From: Betaproteobacteria bacterium
Lineage (GTDB): Bacteria > Pseudomonadota > Gammaproteobacteria > Burkholderiales > Rhodocyclaceae
Length of the DNA: 64,000 nt
Direction: 5' to 3'
NCBI GenBank assembly: GCA_009779265.1
Contig: WREP01000004.1
Coordinates: forward strand, 37,735 to 101,734
In this document: piece by piece, positions 9,376 to 17,975 of the stretch
How the letters are laid out: every line of letters begins with the position of its first letter
Numbering within the stretch: the stretch's first letter is position 1
Made by a program: the position numbers and the translations under genes
Notes under the pieces: generated by a model
Databases searched by the model: none
What the model was told of the DNA's origin: nothing
Seen by the model: only the letters and a program-made list of their open reading frames with translations

Positions 9376-9924
9376 TCAATAGAGGCCGGGAATGAAGCGG
9401 CGCGTGCGGCGCATGTAGTTGGCGTATTCGGCGCCAAAGTAGGCGAGACATTCGCGCTCATCCGCCAGCGCGGTAAGCCATAGACACAGCGAAGCGAAGG
9501 CAGCCAGCAGCGACCCGGCGAGGCTGGGCGCGTGCAAGTAGGCGCCCCAGGCCAGCGCCAGCAGGGAGGCATACATCGGGTGGCGGATATGGGCGTAGAT
9601 GCCGCTGGTAACCAGACGGGTGGTTTTCTCGAAGGTGTACAGTGTGGCATCGTCGCGTTCTTCGGCTACCCGGCCGGCGCGTTTTAGTTGTAGCAGGCCC
9701 AGGCACACCAAGGTCAGACTGAGCAGCATCAGTAGCCGGGCAAAGAACTGGTGCAGCGAATCAGGGTTTTGTCCCCAAGGCTCGTGATTGAGGATGAACA
9801 GGCCGAGAATCGCCTCCAGGGCGAAGAAGCGGTAGAAGCCGTGAGTACCGGGGACGCGCAGGGAGCGCCAGGAAAGCCAGATATTGGCGGCGGTGCCGGC
9901 CAGGAAGGCCATCATCCCGGCCAT
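9376..9924 (-). CDS. isoprenylcysteine/phospholipid methyltransferase-family membrane protein
   Basis: A 182-residue protein with four or five hydrophobic segments and the C-terminal signature of the ICMT/PEMT membrane methyltransferase family: GIYAHIRHPMYAS, then DERECLAYFGAEYANYMRRTRRFIPG. This region binds S-adenosylmethionine. The substrate cannot be told from sequence; bacterial members methylate lipids or small compounds. It starts 4 bases after the apeB stop and is probably the last gene of the methyltransferase-rnhA-dnaQ-apeB run. Confidence 0.78.
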   Translation of the reverse strand: MAGMMAFLAGTAANIWLSWRSLRVPGTHGFYRFFALEAILGLFILNHEPWGQNPDSLHQFFARLLMLLSLTLVCLGLLQLKRAGRVAEERDDATLYTFEKTTRLVTSGIYAHIRHPMYASLLALAWGAYLHAPSLAGSLLAAFASLCLWLTALADERECLAYFGAEYANYMRRTRRFIPGLY

Positions 9925-9928
9925 CGCT

Positions 9929-11230
9929 TTAGGCCGCGAAAGCCGCCGTCAGCGCGGCGATCATATAAGCATGGTCGAGCGTGCCGGCGCTTTCGCGGAT
10001 GCTGTGCATGGCCCATAGCGGCGCGCCGACGTCGACGCTGGCGATGCCCAGGCGGGCGGCGACGATCGGGCCGATGGTGCTGCCGCAGCCGAGATCGGTG
10101 CGATGGACGTACTGCTGGCAGGGAACGCCGGCCCTGGCGCAGCAAGCCATGAAGCGGGCGGCGCTGGCGGCGCTGGTGCTGTAGCGCTGGTTGGCGTTGT
10201 GCTTGATGACCGGCCCGGCATTGACCAAGGCGTGGTGGTCCGGCTCGTAGGCGGCGGGGAAATTGGGGTGACAGGCGTGCGCCATGTCGGCGCTGATGAA
10301 AAAGCTTTGCGCCAGCATCCGCCGCTGATCCTCGGCGTCGAGTCCGGCGGCGGCGGCGAGCCGGGCGACGACATCGGCGACGAAGCTGCCGCCGGCGCCG
10401 ATGGCGCTTTCGCTGCCGGCTTCCTCGTGGTCGAACAGGGCCAGCGCGCAAGTGCCGCGCGACGCGGGCGCGGCCAGCAGGGCGCTCAAGGCGGCATGGC
10501 AGGAAGCCAGATTGTCGAGTCGCCCGGCGGCGATGAATTCGCCGTCGCCGCCCCAGAAAGCGCTTTTTTGCGTGTCCCAGGCGAGCAGTTCCCAGGTCAG
10601 CAGATCGGCGGGATCGGCGTCGAGCCGATCCGCCAGCAGTTGGCGAAAGCGCGCCTCGGCCTCGGCGCCGTTGGCGGCGACGCCGAGCAGCAGCGGCAAT
10701 TCGGTCTGTTTGTTGAATTTGAGACCGCTTTCGTTGGCCTCGCGATTCATGTGGATGGCCAGATTGGGCAGGCGCAGCAGCGGTTCTTCGAAGCGCAGCA
10801 GGCGGCTGGCGAAGCCGTCACCGGCGCGGACATTGACGCGGCCGGCCAGCGCCAGGTCGCGGTCGGCAAAAGTGGCGAGCAGCGGGTTGCCGTAAACCTC
10901 GACGCCGAGGCGCAGCATGCCGGACGCTTCCGCGGCCGGTTGCGGCTTGAGGCGCAAGCCCGGCGAATCGGTGTGGGCGCCGATCAGGGTCATGCCGGCG
11001 GCTGCGCTGGCATCCGTGCCGACGATGAAGGCGATCAGCGAGGAACCGCCGCGCGTCGTGTAATAGCGTCCGCCGGGCGTCAGCGCCCAGCGGGCCGCCT
11101 CGTCCAGCCGGCTAAAGCCAGCCGCTTGCAGGCGCCGTTCGCATTCATGCACGGCATGCCAGGGGCTGGGGCCGGCGTCGATGAAGTCGAGCAGATCCTG
11201 CGCCTGGGCGCGGGTGGCGGCGCTATTCAT
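9929..11230 (-). CDS. apeB: M18-family aminopeptidase
   Basis: Cytosolic zinc aminopeptidase of 433 residues (usual size for the M18 family) releasing N-terminal, often acidic, amino acids from peptides. Family landmarks: LLDFIDAGPSPWHAV at the N-terminus, GAHTDSPGLRLKP with the first metal-ligand His, the active-site region FDHEEAGSES, and the C-terminal CGSTIGPI. Its ATG overlaps the dnaQ stop by 4 bases (ATGA), so it is likely translationally coupled. Confidence 0.93.
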   Translation of the reverse strand: MNSAATRAQAQDLLDFIDAGPSPWHAVHECERRLQAAGFSRLDEAARWALTPGGRYYTTRGGSSLIAFIVGTDASAAAGMTLIGAHTDSPGLRLKPQPAAEASGMLRLGVEVYGNPLLATFADRDLALAGRVNVRAGDGFASRLLRFEEPLLRLPNLAIHMNREANESGLKFNKQTELPLLLGVAANGAEAEARFRQLLADRLDADPADLLTWELLAWDTQKSAFWGGDGEFIAAGRLDNLASCHAALSALLAAPASRGTCALALFDHEEAGSESAIGAGGSFVADVVARLAAAAGLDAEDQRRMLAQSFFISADMAHACHPNFPAAYEPDHHALVNAGPVIKHNANQRYSTSAASAARFMACCARAGVPCQQYVHRTDLGCGSTIGPIVAARLGIASVDVGAPLWAMHSIRESAGTLDHAYMIAALTAAFAA

Positions 11231-11955
11231 GCCTTGTTTCCCGGTGGCTGGCCGGCGTCGGCGGCCAGCCAGACGCAGGCGCCCTTCGATTCCTTGTCAA
11301 TGGCGGCCAGGATGCGCTCGTGCTCGGCCACTTCGTCAGTGTCGGCGCGGCGCACCAGGAGCGGCTTGCGCTGGCGGATTTGGCCATTGGCGTCGAGCTG
11401 CGGGCGCGGCGCGGCGTCCGGTTCGATCATCAGGCTGTTCTGGCCGCGCGTCATGGCCAGGAAAACCTCCGCCAGCAACTCGGTGTCGAGCAGGGCGCCG
11501 TGCAGGGTGCGGCTGGAATTGTCGATTTCGTAGCGTTCGCACAGCGCGTCGAGGCTGTTGCGCTTGCCCGGGTGCATTTCCTTGGCCAGCTTCAGCGTGT
11601 CGGTGACGCCGTTGCAGAGGGTTTCCACCGGCACGCGGTCGAGGCGGCGCAACTCGGCGTTGAGAAAGCCGAGATCGAACGGGGCATTGTGGATGACCAG
11701 TTCGGCGCCGTTGATGAACTCAAGGAACTCGTCGGCGATGTCGGCGAATTTCGGCTTGTCGGCGAGAAAATCCAGGGTGATGCCATGCACCTGCTGGGCG
11801 CCGAAGTCGATCTCGCGCTCGGGATTGAGGTACTTGTGCAAATGGCGGCCCGTCAGCCGCCGATTGACCATTTCCAGGCAGGCGATTTCGATGATGCGAT
11901 GGCCCCGGTTGGGATCGAGGCCGGTGGTTTCAGTGTCGAGCACGATCTGGCGCAT
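11227..11955 (-). CDS. dnaQ: DNA polymerase III epsilon subunit (3'-5' proofreading exonuclease)
   Basis: Proofreading subunit of the replicative polymerase. The 242-residue protein begins MRQIVLDTETTGLDP; Asp and Glu of the first motif (DTE), HNAPFD of the second and HGALLDTE of the third give a complete DEDDh active site. The N-terminal 180 residues are the exonuclease domain and the rest the polymerase-binding tail. The start at 11955 is chosen because MRQIVLDTET is the usual N-terminus and the rnhA stop lies one base upstream; a longer reading frame would overlap rnhA. The rnhA-dnaQ pair is common in proteobacteria. Confidence 0.95.
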   Translation of the reverse strand: MRQIVLDTETTGLDPNRGHRIIEIACLEMVNRRLTGRHLHKYLNPEREIDFGAQQVHGITLDFLADKPKFADIADEFLEFINGAELVIHNAPFDLGFLNAELRRLDRVPVETLCNGVTDTLKLAKEMHPGKRNSLDALCERYEIDNSSRTLHGALLDTELLAEVFLAMTRGQNSLMIEPDAAPRPQLDANGQIRQRKPLLVRRADTDEVAEHERILAAIDKESKGACVWLAADAGQPPGNKA

Positions 11956-11956
11956 G

Positions 11957-12418
11957 TCAGTTTTCACAGCCTTTCTGCAATTCATCAATGCCGCGATTCG
12001 CCAGCGCATCGGCGCGTTCGTTTTCCGGGTGGCCGGCGTGGCCCTTGACCCAGATCCATTCCAGCTTGTGCTGGCCGGCCAGGCCGTCGAGTTCCTGCCA
12101 CAAGTCGGCGTTTTTCACCGGCTTCTTGTCGGCTGTTTTCCAGCCATTGCGCTTCCAGCCGTGGATCCATTCGCGGATGCCCTTGAGCACATATTGCGAA
12201 TCGGAATAAACGCGCGCCGCGACCGGACGTTTCAGGGCGGCCAGGGCGCGGATGGCGGCGGTCAGTTCCATGCGGTTGTTGGTCGTTTCCCGCTCGCCGC
12301 CCCACAATTCCTTCTCCTGCGCGCCGCGGCGCAAAATGGCACCCCAGCCGCCGGGGCCGGGGTTGCCCCGGCAGGCGCCGTCGGTGAATATTTCGATGTT
12401 CTCGTTAGCCTCGGTCAT
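11957..12418 (-). CDS. rnhA: ribonuclease HI
   Basis: Cytosolic endonuclease that cleaves the RNA strand of RNA-DNA hybrids. The 153-residue protein has the standard length and motifs: [17 protein letters not shown] with the first catalytic Asp, [10 protein letters not shown] with the Glu, YSDSQYV with the second Asp, and [15 protein letters not shown] with the fourth. Its start overlaps the end of the upstream methyltransferase gene by 14 bases and dnaQ starts one base after its stop. Confidence 0.97.
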   Translation of the reverse strand: MTEANENIEIFTDGACRGNPGPGGWGAILRRGAQEKELWGGERETTNNRMELTAAIRALAALKRPVAARVYSDSQYVLKGIREWIHGWKRNGWKTADKKPVKNADLWQELDGLAGQHKLEWIWVKGHAGHPENERADALANRGIDELQKGCEN

Positions 12419-13163
12419 AACTTTTCTTCTGCACGGCGGGGCGTAGCGCCTTGGCGGCGATGGTCTGGGCGCGCCATTTTGGGGTGATCAGGCGCATGCC
12501 GCAAGTGCGCTTGATCGCCCGCAAAATGTAGACGCCGCCGGAAAAACTCCACCAGCGGCTACCGGCGTTTTCCATGAAATGCCAGCGGCGCAGCCACTTT
12601 TCCTGGGTCAGCGGCGGGGCGTAGCAGCCGAGCGTGCCGCGGTCGATCTCGAAGCCGAGCAGGCGCAGCCAGTCCTTCAGGCGGTTCAGCGACAGATAGG
12701 CACCGTTCCAGGGGAAATCGCCGCCGCGTCTGAAGCGGCGCTGCATGCCCCAGAGCGACAGCGGATTGAAGCCGATGATGACGACTTGGCCCTCGGGAAT
12801 CAGGATGCGTTCGATCTCGCGCAGGATCAGGTGCGGATCGTCGCTGAATTCGAGCACATGCGGCAGCACCGCCAGATCGGTGCTGTGCGCGGCGAAGGGC
12901 AGGGCGTTCAGGTCGCAGACGACATTGGCGGCGTATTTGCCGACCCGCTCGCCGACCGTCTGGCGCAGCGGAATGCGGCTGGCGCGCAGGAATTCGCATT
13001 GCGGCAGGCCGATCTGCAAGGCGTGGAAGCCGAAAATGTCGACCACCGCCGCATCCAGTTCGCGCTGTTCCCAGTCGAGCACATAGCGTCCCTGGGGCGA
13101 GCGCAGCCAGGCGTCGAGGCCGGGAATTGACTTCCGGCGGCGGCCGCTCGATAGTTCCGGCAT
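12405..13163 (-). CDS. class I SAM-dependent methyltransferase
   Basis: A 252-residue cytosolic methyltransferase-fold protein. The post-motif-I region is seen as [29 protein letters not shown], followed by [23 protein letters not shown], as in methyltransferase type 11 proteins. The glycine-rich motif I is atypical. Family members recurrently sit between gloB and rnhA in betaproteobacteria; the substrate is not known to me. The ATG at 13163 shares the CATG at 13161-13164 with the gloB start on the other strand. Longer starts at 13181 or 13199 would run further into gloB. Confidence 0.8.
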   Translation of the reverse strand: MPELSSGRRRKSIPGLDAWLRSPQGRYVLDWEQRELDAAVVDIFGFHALQIGLPQCEFLRASRIPLRQTVGERVGKYAANVVCDLNALPFAAHSTDLAVLPHVLEFSDDPHLILREIERILIPEGQVVIIGFNPLSLWGMQRRFRRGGDFPWNGAYLSLNRLKDWLRLLGFEIDRGTLGCYAPPLTQEKWLRRWHFMENAGSRWWSFSGGVYILRAIKRTCGMRLITPKWRAQTIAAKALRPAVQKKSYDRG

Positions 13164-13917
13164 GTTTGAAATTTCGTTCATTCCCGCCTTCAAGGACAAT
13201 TACATCTGGCTGCTGCGCCGCGGCCGCCAGGCGGTCGTCGTCGATCCGGGCGATGCCGGGCCGGTGCTGGCGCGTCTGGCGGACGACGGCCTCGAACTGG
13301 CCGGCATTCTCGTCACGCATCATCATGCCGACCATCAGGGCGGCATTGCCGAACTGAGGGCGCGGCATCCGGCGCCGGTTTTCGCTCCGGCAGACGAGTC
13401 TATCACAGGCCGCAGCGAGCCTCTCCACGGCGGCGAAAGCCTCACCCTGCTCGACCAGGTGGTGCGCGTACTCGCCGTTCCCGGCCACACCGCCGGGCAT
13501 CTCGCCTATCTCGTTGACGACCGGCTGTTTTGCGGCGACACGCTTTTCGGCGCCGGCTGCGGCCGCCTCTTTGAAGGCACGCCGGCGCAAATGGCGGCCT
13601 CGCTGGACAGCATCGCGGCGTTGCCGCCGGCCACCCTGATCCACTGCGCCCACGAATACACCGAAGCCAACCTGCGCTTCGCCCAGGCCGTCGAGCCGGA
13701 TAATCCCGACATCGCCGCGCGCGTCGCGCAAGTCGCCCAACTGCGCCGCGCCGGCCAGCCCAGCGTGCCATCCACCCTGGCCGAAGAACTGGCGACCAAC
13801 CCCTTCCTGCGCTGCCGTCAGCCGGCGGTCATCGCCGCCGCCCGCCAGCACGGCGCGGCGGACGCTTCGCCCGTCGCCGTATTCGCTGCGCTACGCGCCT
13901 GGCGCAATGGCTTTTAG
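13162..13917 (+). CDS. gloB: hydroxyacylglutathione hydrolase (glyoxalase II)
   Basis: Second enzyme of methylglyoxal detoxification; hydrolyses S-lactoylglutathione to lactate and glutathione. The 251-residue protein has the metallo-beta-lactamase fold: THHHADHQGG (zinc ligands), PGHTAGH, FCGDTLFGAGCGR and HCAHEYTEAN, all diagnostic of GloB. Length is normal. The start codon overlaps that of the divergent methyltransferase, so each promoter must lie within the other gene. Its stop overlaps the convergent membrane-protein stop by two bases. Confidence 0.95.
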   Translation: MFEISFIPAFKDNYIWLLRRGRQAVVVDPGDAGPVLARLADDGLELAGILVTHHHADHQGGIAELRARHPAPVFAPADESITGRSEPLHGGESLTLLDQVVRVLAVPGHTAGHLAYLVDDRLFCGDTLFGAGCGRLFEGTPAQMAASLDSIAALPPATLIHCAHEYTEANLRFAQAVEPDNPDIAARVAQVAQLRRAGQPSVPSTLAEELATNPFLRCRQPAVIAAARQHGAADASPVAVFAALRAWRNGF

Positions 13918-14312
13918 CGGCAGATAGTCGAGAAGAAGAACAAGCCGGTGATGGCGATGATGGCGGCGAGCAATCCCCAGGCGCCGCCGCGGATTAGCGC
14001 CCAGCGGGCCTGATAGGTGGCGCCGCGGCGGTTGAACTGGATGTAGCGCTGTACTTCGCCCAAGCTCAGCACGGCGGTGAACAGGAAGAAAATCATGCCG
14101 CCGAAGAGGCCGATGATGAGGCCGTTGTTGAGCTGGCGGCAGGCGTGGGAAAAGATGCCCAGTTCGCTGAGTTTGGAGTCGGTCCACAAGGCCATGCGCC
14201 CGAGGTGGTAGGCGAGGGTGACGAACAGGCCGAGCAGGACGATGACGACCCAGGTTTCCCAGTGCCGCAACTGGGCCAGGCCACGTTTGAATTTCTCGAT
14301 GATCCAGATCAT
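13914..14312 (-). CDS. hypothetical inner-membrane protein
   Basis: A 132-residue protein with three hydrophobic segments (about residues 22-40, 68-90 and 110-130) separated by basic loops such as RYIQFNRRGATYQARW. I do not recognise the family. The start MIWIIEKFKRG at 14312 is preferred; the reading frame stays open upstream only because it runs through a palindromic repeat element. Convergent with gloB, with overlapping stops. The usual leader of the gene has been displaced or duplicated by the repeat. Confidence 0.65.
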   Translation of the reverse strand: MIWIIEKFKRGLAQLRHWETWVVIVLLGLFVTLAYHLGRMALWTDSKLSELGIFSHACRQLNNGLIIGLFGGMIFFLFTAVLSLGEVQRYIQFNRRGATYQARWALIRGGAWGLLAAIIAITGLFFFSTICR

Positions 14313-14531
14313 GAACGTCTTATGATGCGTAGGGCAACCGCATGAATGCTGACGCCATAAAAACCACCCCTCCCCGACCCTCCCCTCCGGGCTGCGCCCG
14401 CAAGGGAGGGGGCCAGGCTTGCAGCGCGCGCCGGTTTTCTCCCTCCCTTGCGAAGCAGGGGAGGGTCGGGGAGGGGTTGTCGGCCACGACAACGGTATTC
14501 ATGCGATTGCCCTGTGAACGTCTTATGATGC
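14312..14531. repeat. palindromic MITE-like element with flanking 17-bp direct repeats
   Basis: The 17-mer TGAACGTCTTATGATGC occurs at 14312-14328 and again at 14515-14531. Between them are terminal inverted repeats AGGGCAACCGCATGAAT (14331-14347) and its complement with one mismatch (14497-14513). Nested inside is a second inverted pair containing CCTCCCCGACCCTCCCC and, nearer the centre, GCAAGGGAGGG. No open reading frame for a transposase fits in the about 180 bases. It sits directly in front of the start codon of the membrane-protein gene. Confidence 0.75.
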
Positions 14532-14592
14532 CGCGATGCGGATAGCATTGCTGTGTTAAATTGTGAAACCACCCTTTCGTCTATAGATTAGC

Positions 14593-17500
14593 ATGGCACA
14601 GGTTTCGGCAAACATGGGGGACGATGCCGGGCGTCCCGGATCGCGGATGAAATGGTCGCGCGCCAAGCGTTTCGGCGCATGGTTGCTGGCGCTGTTCGTG
14701 CTGTTTGGGCTGGTCGGTTATTTCGCCGGGCCGCCCTTGGTCAAATACCTGCTGGTCAAGCAGTTGTCGCAGCACTTGCATCGCGAGGTCAGCGTCGATG
14801 CCGTGGCCATCAATCCCTATGCGCTGTCGGCGCGCGTCGATGGGCTCGCGGTGCATGCCGCCGATGGCCGCGAGGTGGCGGCTTTCAAGTCACTCTTTGT
14901 CAATCTGTCCTCCGCCTCGCTGTTCAAGGCGGCGCTGATCGTCGATGCCATCCGCCTCGATGGCCTGCGCCTCGAAGTCGTACATGAGGGCGACGGACGC
15001 TACGATATTTCCGATCTCATCGACGAATGGACGAAGCCGAGCGATGAGCCGTCGACCATGCCGCGCTTCTCGCTGAACAATATCGAATTGACCGGCGGCC
15101 GCATCGTTTTCGACGACCGCCCGAAAAATCTGCGGCATGAAATGGCCGATATCGAACTGGCCCTGCCATTTTTGTCGAGCCTGCCCTATCAGGCGGAAAT
15201 CGAGGTGGAGCCGCGTTTCTCGGCCAGCGTCGATGGCTCCCTGATCGACTTGCGGGGACGCAGCACGCCATTCGCCGGGCAGCGGGAAAGCGAACTCGAC
15301 CTCAAACTCGATGCCTTCGATCTGACCGTGCTCCAGCCCTATCTGCCGCTCTCGCTGCCGCTGCGGATCGCGGCGGGTAAGCTCGATTCCAGTCTCACAA
15401 TCGTTTTCAAGGAAGTGTCGGCGGAGGTTTTTTCCCTGGTCATGCGCGGCGGCGTCAAGCTTTCCGCGTTGACCCTCAACGAGGCCGGCGGTTCGCTGCT
15501 GCTCGGCTGGAATGAACTGGCCGTGGACCTCGACGAGGCCGACCTGATTAACCAAAAATTCGCCCTGCGCCGGGTGGCGCTCGACAGCCCGCGGGTCGGC
15601 CTGCGCGTTGATCGCCAAGGCGGCTTCAATGTCCTCAAGGTAATCGACCGCTTGGCCACCCCGCCGCCAGCGGCGGACGCGAAGGCGCCGACGCTGGCTT
15701 GGTCGCTCGGGGAATTCATTCTCGATAATGGCTTGGTATCCTGGCAAGACGAGTCGATGGCGCAGACGATGAGCGGCGAGTTGCGCCAGTTGCAGCTCAA
15801 GGTCGGCCCTATCGACAGCCGGCTGGCCGAGCCGATCGAGATCAGTGAACTTGGCGGTCAGATCGACTTCGGCGAGCGTTTCCGTAGCGAGGGGATAAGC
15901 GTCAAGGGGCTGCGCGTCGACTTGCCGAAGCAGCGGATCGAGATCGCCGAGATCGCCAACAGCGGTTCGCGGCTGCGCATGCTGCGCAACGGAGATGGGG
16001 GCATCGAGTGGATCAGTCCGCCGGTGCTGAAAACCAGCGATACCGGCCAAACCCAGGCGGCTGAAGCGCAACCGTGGACGGTGCATGTCGCGCGCCTGGA
16101 CATCGACGATCTGGCCTTCCGCTTCGAGGATCGCGGCACGACGCCAACGGCGGTGCAGGAATTGACCGGGCTGCGCCTTACCGGCGAGAACCTGGGCAAT
16201 GAGAGCAAGGGGCAGATCAGTCTTGAAGGAAAGATCAACAAGCGCGGCAGCCTCAAGCTTGCCGGCAGCGTGCAGGCGCAACCCCTCGATCTGGCCCTGA
16301 CGGTCGAGACGCAGGCCATTCCGCTGCTGCCGCTGCAAGCCTATTTTACCGAGTGGGTCAATGTCGAATTGAAGGCCGGCCAGTTCTCGAACCGGGGCGA
16401 AATCAGCCTCGCTCTCGACGGCGACGCCCTGAAAGCGGGCTATCGCGGCTCGGCGACGCTAGGCGGCCTGCAAGCGGTGGACAAGGAAAACAAGGCCGAT
16501 TTTCTGCGCTGGAAATCGCTCTACTTCGGCGCCATCAATTTCCGCCTCGAACCACTGGCTATCGACATTGGCGAAATCGCGCTCAGCGATTTCTTCGCCC
16601 GCCTGATTCTCAACGACCAGGGGCGTCTCAATCTGCAAGACATCGTCCGCTCTGAAGCGGCGGAAGTGGCCGAACCGGCCGCCGCGAGCGAAGCGACGGC
16701 CCCGACCGAAGCGGCCAGTTCGCCGACGCCCATCAAAATCGCCAAGGTCACGCTGCAAAACGGCTCGGTCAATTTCGCGGACTACTTCGTCAAGCCCAAT
16801 TACACGGTCAATGTCACCAAGCTCGCCGGGCGGATCACCGGCCTTTCTTCGGAAGAAGACAGCTTGGCCGATCTCGACCTGCGCGCCGATTATGCCAAGT
16901 CGTCGCCGGTGCGCATCGAGGGCCGGCTGAACCCGCTGGCTGCCAAGTCTTACCTCGATCTCAAGGCCAGCGTCAAAGGCGTCGACCTGACCGGCTTCTC
17001 GCCGTATTCCGGCAAATATGCCGGTTACGCCATCGAAAAGGGCCTCATGTCGCTGGATCTCGCCTACAAGCTGGAAAACAAGCAATTGACCGCCGACAAC
17101 CGGGTCTTCATCGACCAGTTCACCTTTGGCGAGCCGGTGGCAAGCCCCGACGCCACCACGCTGCCGGTCAATCTGGCGATTGCCCTGTTGAAGAACAATC
17201 GCGGCGAGATCAATGTCAATCTGCCGCTTTCCGGCTCGCTGGACGATCCGCAATTCTCGCTGGGTGGTCTGGTCGTGCGCGTCATCGTCAATCTCTTCGT
17301 CAAGGCCGTGACCTCGCCCTTCGCCCTCCTCGGGTCGATGTTCGGCAGCGGCGAGGAATTGTCGAAAATCGACTTCGAGCCAGGCCGGGCGCGGATCGGC
17401 GATGTCCAGGCCAAGACGCTGGAAACGCTGGCCAAGGCGCTTGGCGAGCGGCAGGGTCTGAAGCTGGAAATCACCGGCCTGGCCGACCTGGAAACCGACC

Positions 17501-17892
17501 GCGAAGGATTGAAGCAGGCGACCCTGGAGCGCCTGGTGCGCGCCGAGTGGCGGGCGGCCCAAGCCGAGGCGGAGCAGGCGGAAGCTGCCGGCGAAATGCC
17601 CGCCGCCGACTATCCGACCTACCTGACGCGGGCGTACAAAGAGGCGAAATTTCCCAAGCCGCGTAATATGATCGGCTTTTTGAAAGACCTGCCGGTCGAG
17701 GAAATGGAAAAACTGATCCTGGCCCATACCGCGGTCGAGGACGAAGATATCCGGCAACTGGCCCGACGCCGCGCCGAGAATGTTCAGGCCTGGCTGGTCA
17801 AGCAGGGCGGCGTGGCGCCGGAAAGCCTGTTCCTGGTGCCGCCGAAGGAGACAGCGGAACCGGGGGCGCGGGTTGATTTTGCGCTGAAGTAG
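14593..17892 (+). CDS. DUF748/AsmA-like envelope protein
   Basis: A 1099-residue protein anchored by one N-terminal membrane helix (about residues 26-48), with a large periplasmic body of AsmA-like beta repeats (recurring patterns such as LTGGRIVFDDRP, LNDQGRLNLQDIV, LQNGSVNFADYFV). A C-terminal OmpA-like segment (KIDFEPGRARIGDVQAKTLETLA and RAENVQAWLVKQG) is typical for DUF748 proteins. AsmA-like proteins act in lipid transport between inner and outer membranes; the role of this one is inferred. An alternative start is the Met at residue 19. A possible low-complexity Ala/Glu linker lies around residues 695-715. Confidence 0.85.
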   Translation: MAQVSANMGDDAGRPGSRMKWSRAKRFGAWLLALFVLFGLVGYFAGPPLVKYLLVKQLSQHLHREVSVDAVAINPYALSARVDGLAVHAADGREVAAFKSLFVNLSSASLFKAALIVDAIRLDGLRLEVVHEGDGRYDISDLIDEWTKPSDEPSTMPRFSLNNIELTGGRIVFDDRPKNLRHEMADIELALPFLSSLPYQAEIEVEPRFSASVDGSLIDLRGRSTPFAGQRESELDLKLDAFDLTVLQPYLPLSLPLRIAAGKLDSSLTIVFKEVSAEVFSLVMRGGVKLSALTLNEAGGSLLLGWNELAVDLDEADLINQKFALRRVALDSPRVGLRVDRQGGFNVLKVIDRLATPPPAADAKAPTLAWSLGEFILDNGLVSWQDESMAQTMSGELRQLQLKVGPIDSRLAEPIEISELGGQIDFGERFRSEGISVKGLRVDLPKQRIEIAEIANSGSRLRMLRNGDGGIEWISPPVLKTSDTGQTQAAEAQPWTVHVARLDIDDLAFRFEDRGTTPTAVQELTGLRLTGENLGNESKGQISLEGKINKRGSLKLAGSVQAQPLDLALTVETQAIPLLPLQAYFTEWVNVELKAGQFSNRGEISLALDGDALKAGYRGSATLGGLQAVDKENKADFLRWKSLYFGAINFRLEPLAIDIGEIALSDFFARLILNDQGRLNLQDIVRSEAAEVAEPAAASEATAPTEAASSPTPIKIAKVTLQNGSVNFADYFVKPNYTVNVTKLAGRITGLSSEEDSLADLDLRADYAKSSPVRIEGRLNPLAAKSYLDLKASVKGVDLTGFSPYSGKYAGYAIEKGLMSLDLAYKLENKQLTADNRVFIDQFTFGEPVASPDATTLPVNLAIALLKNNRGEINVNLPLSGSLDDPQFSLGGLVVRVIVNLFVKAVTSPFALLGSMFGSGEELSKIDFEPGRARIGDVQAKTLETLAKALGERQGLKLEITGLADLETDREGLKQATLERLVRAEWRAAQAEAEQAEAAGEMPAADYPTYLTRAYKEAKFPKPRNMIGFLKDLPVEEMEKLILAHTAVEDEDIRQLARRRAENVQAWLVKQGGVAPESLFLVPPKETAEPGARVDFALK

Positions 17893-17915
17893 ACTGGCGT
17901 GTTCTTGATTTAAAT

Positions 17916-17950
17916 GAGGAAATAGGGGGAAGACCTCCTCTCCTGTTTCC
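17916..17950. repeat. degenerate copy of GGAAATAGGGG palindromic repeat
   Basis: GAGGAAATAGGGGGA faces an imperfect complement ending CCTGTTTCC. It is a decayed relative of the perfect hairpin at 19394-19423; the two copies flank the malonyl-CoA decarboxylase gene. Confidence 0.5.
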
Positions 17951-17975
17951 GCTCGTTTACGGCAAGGAGAGACAA

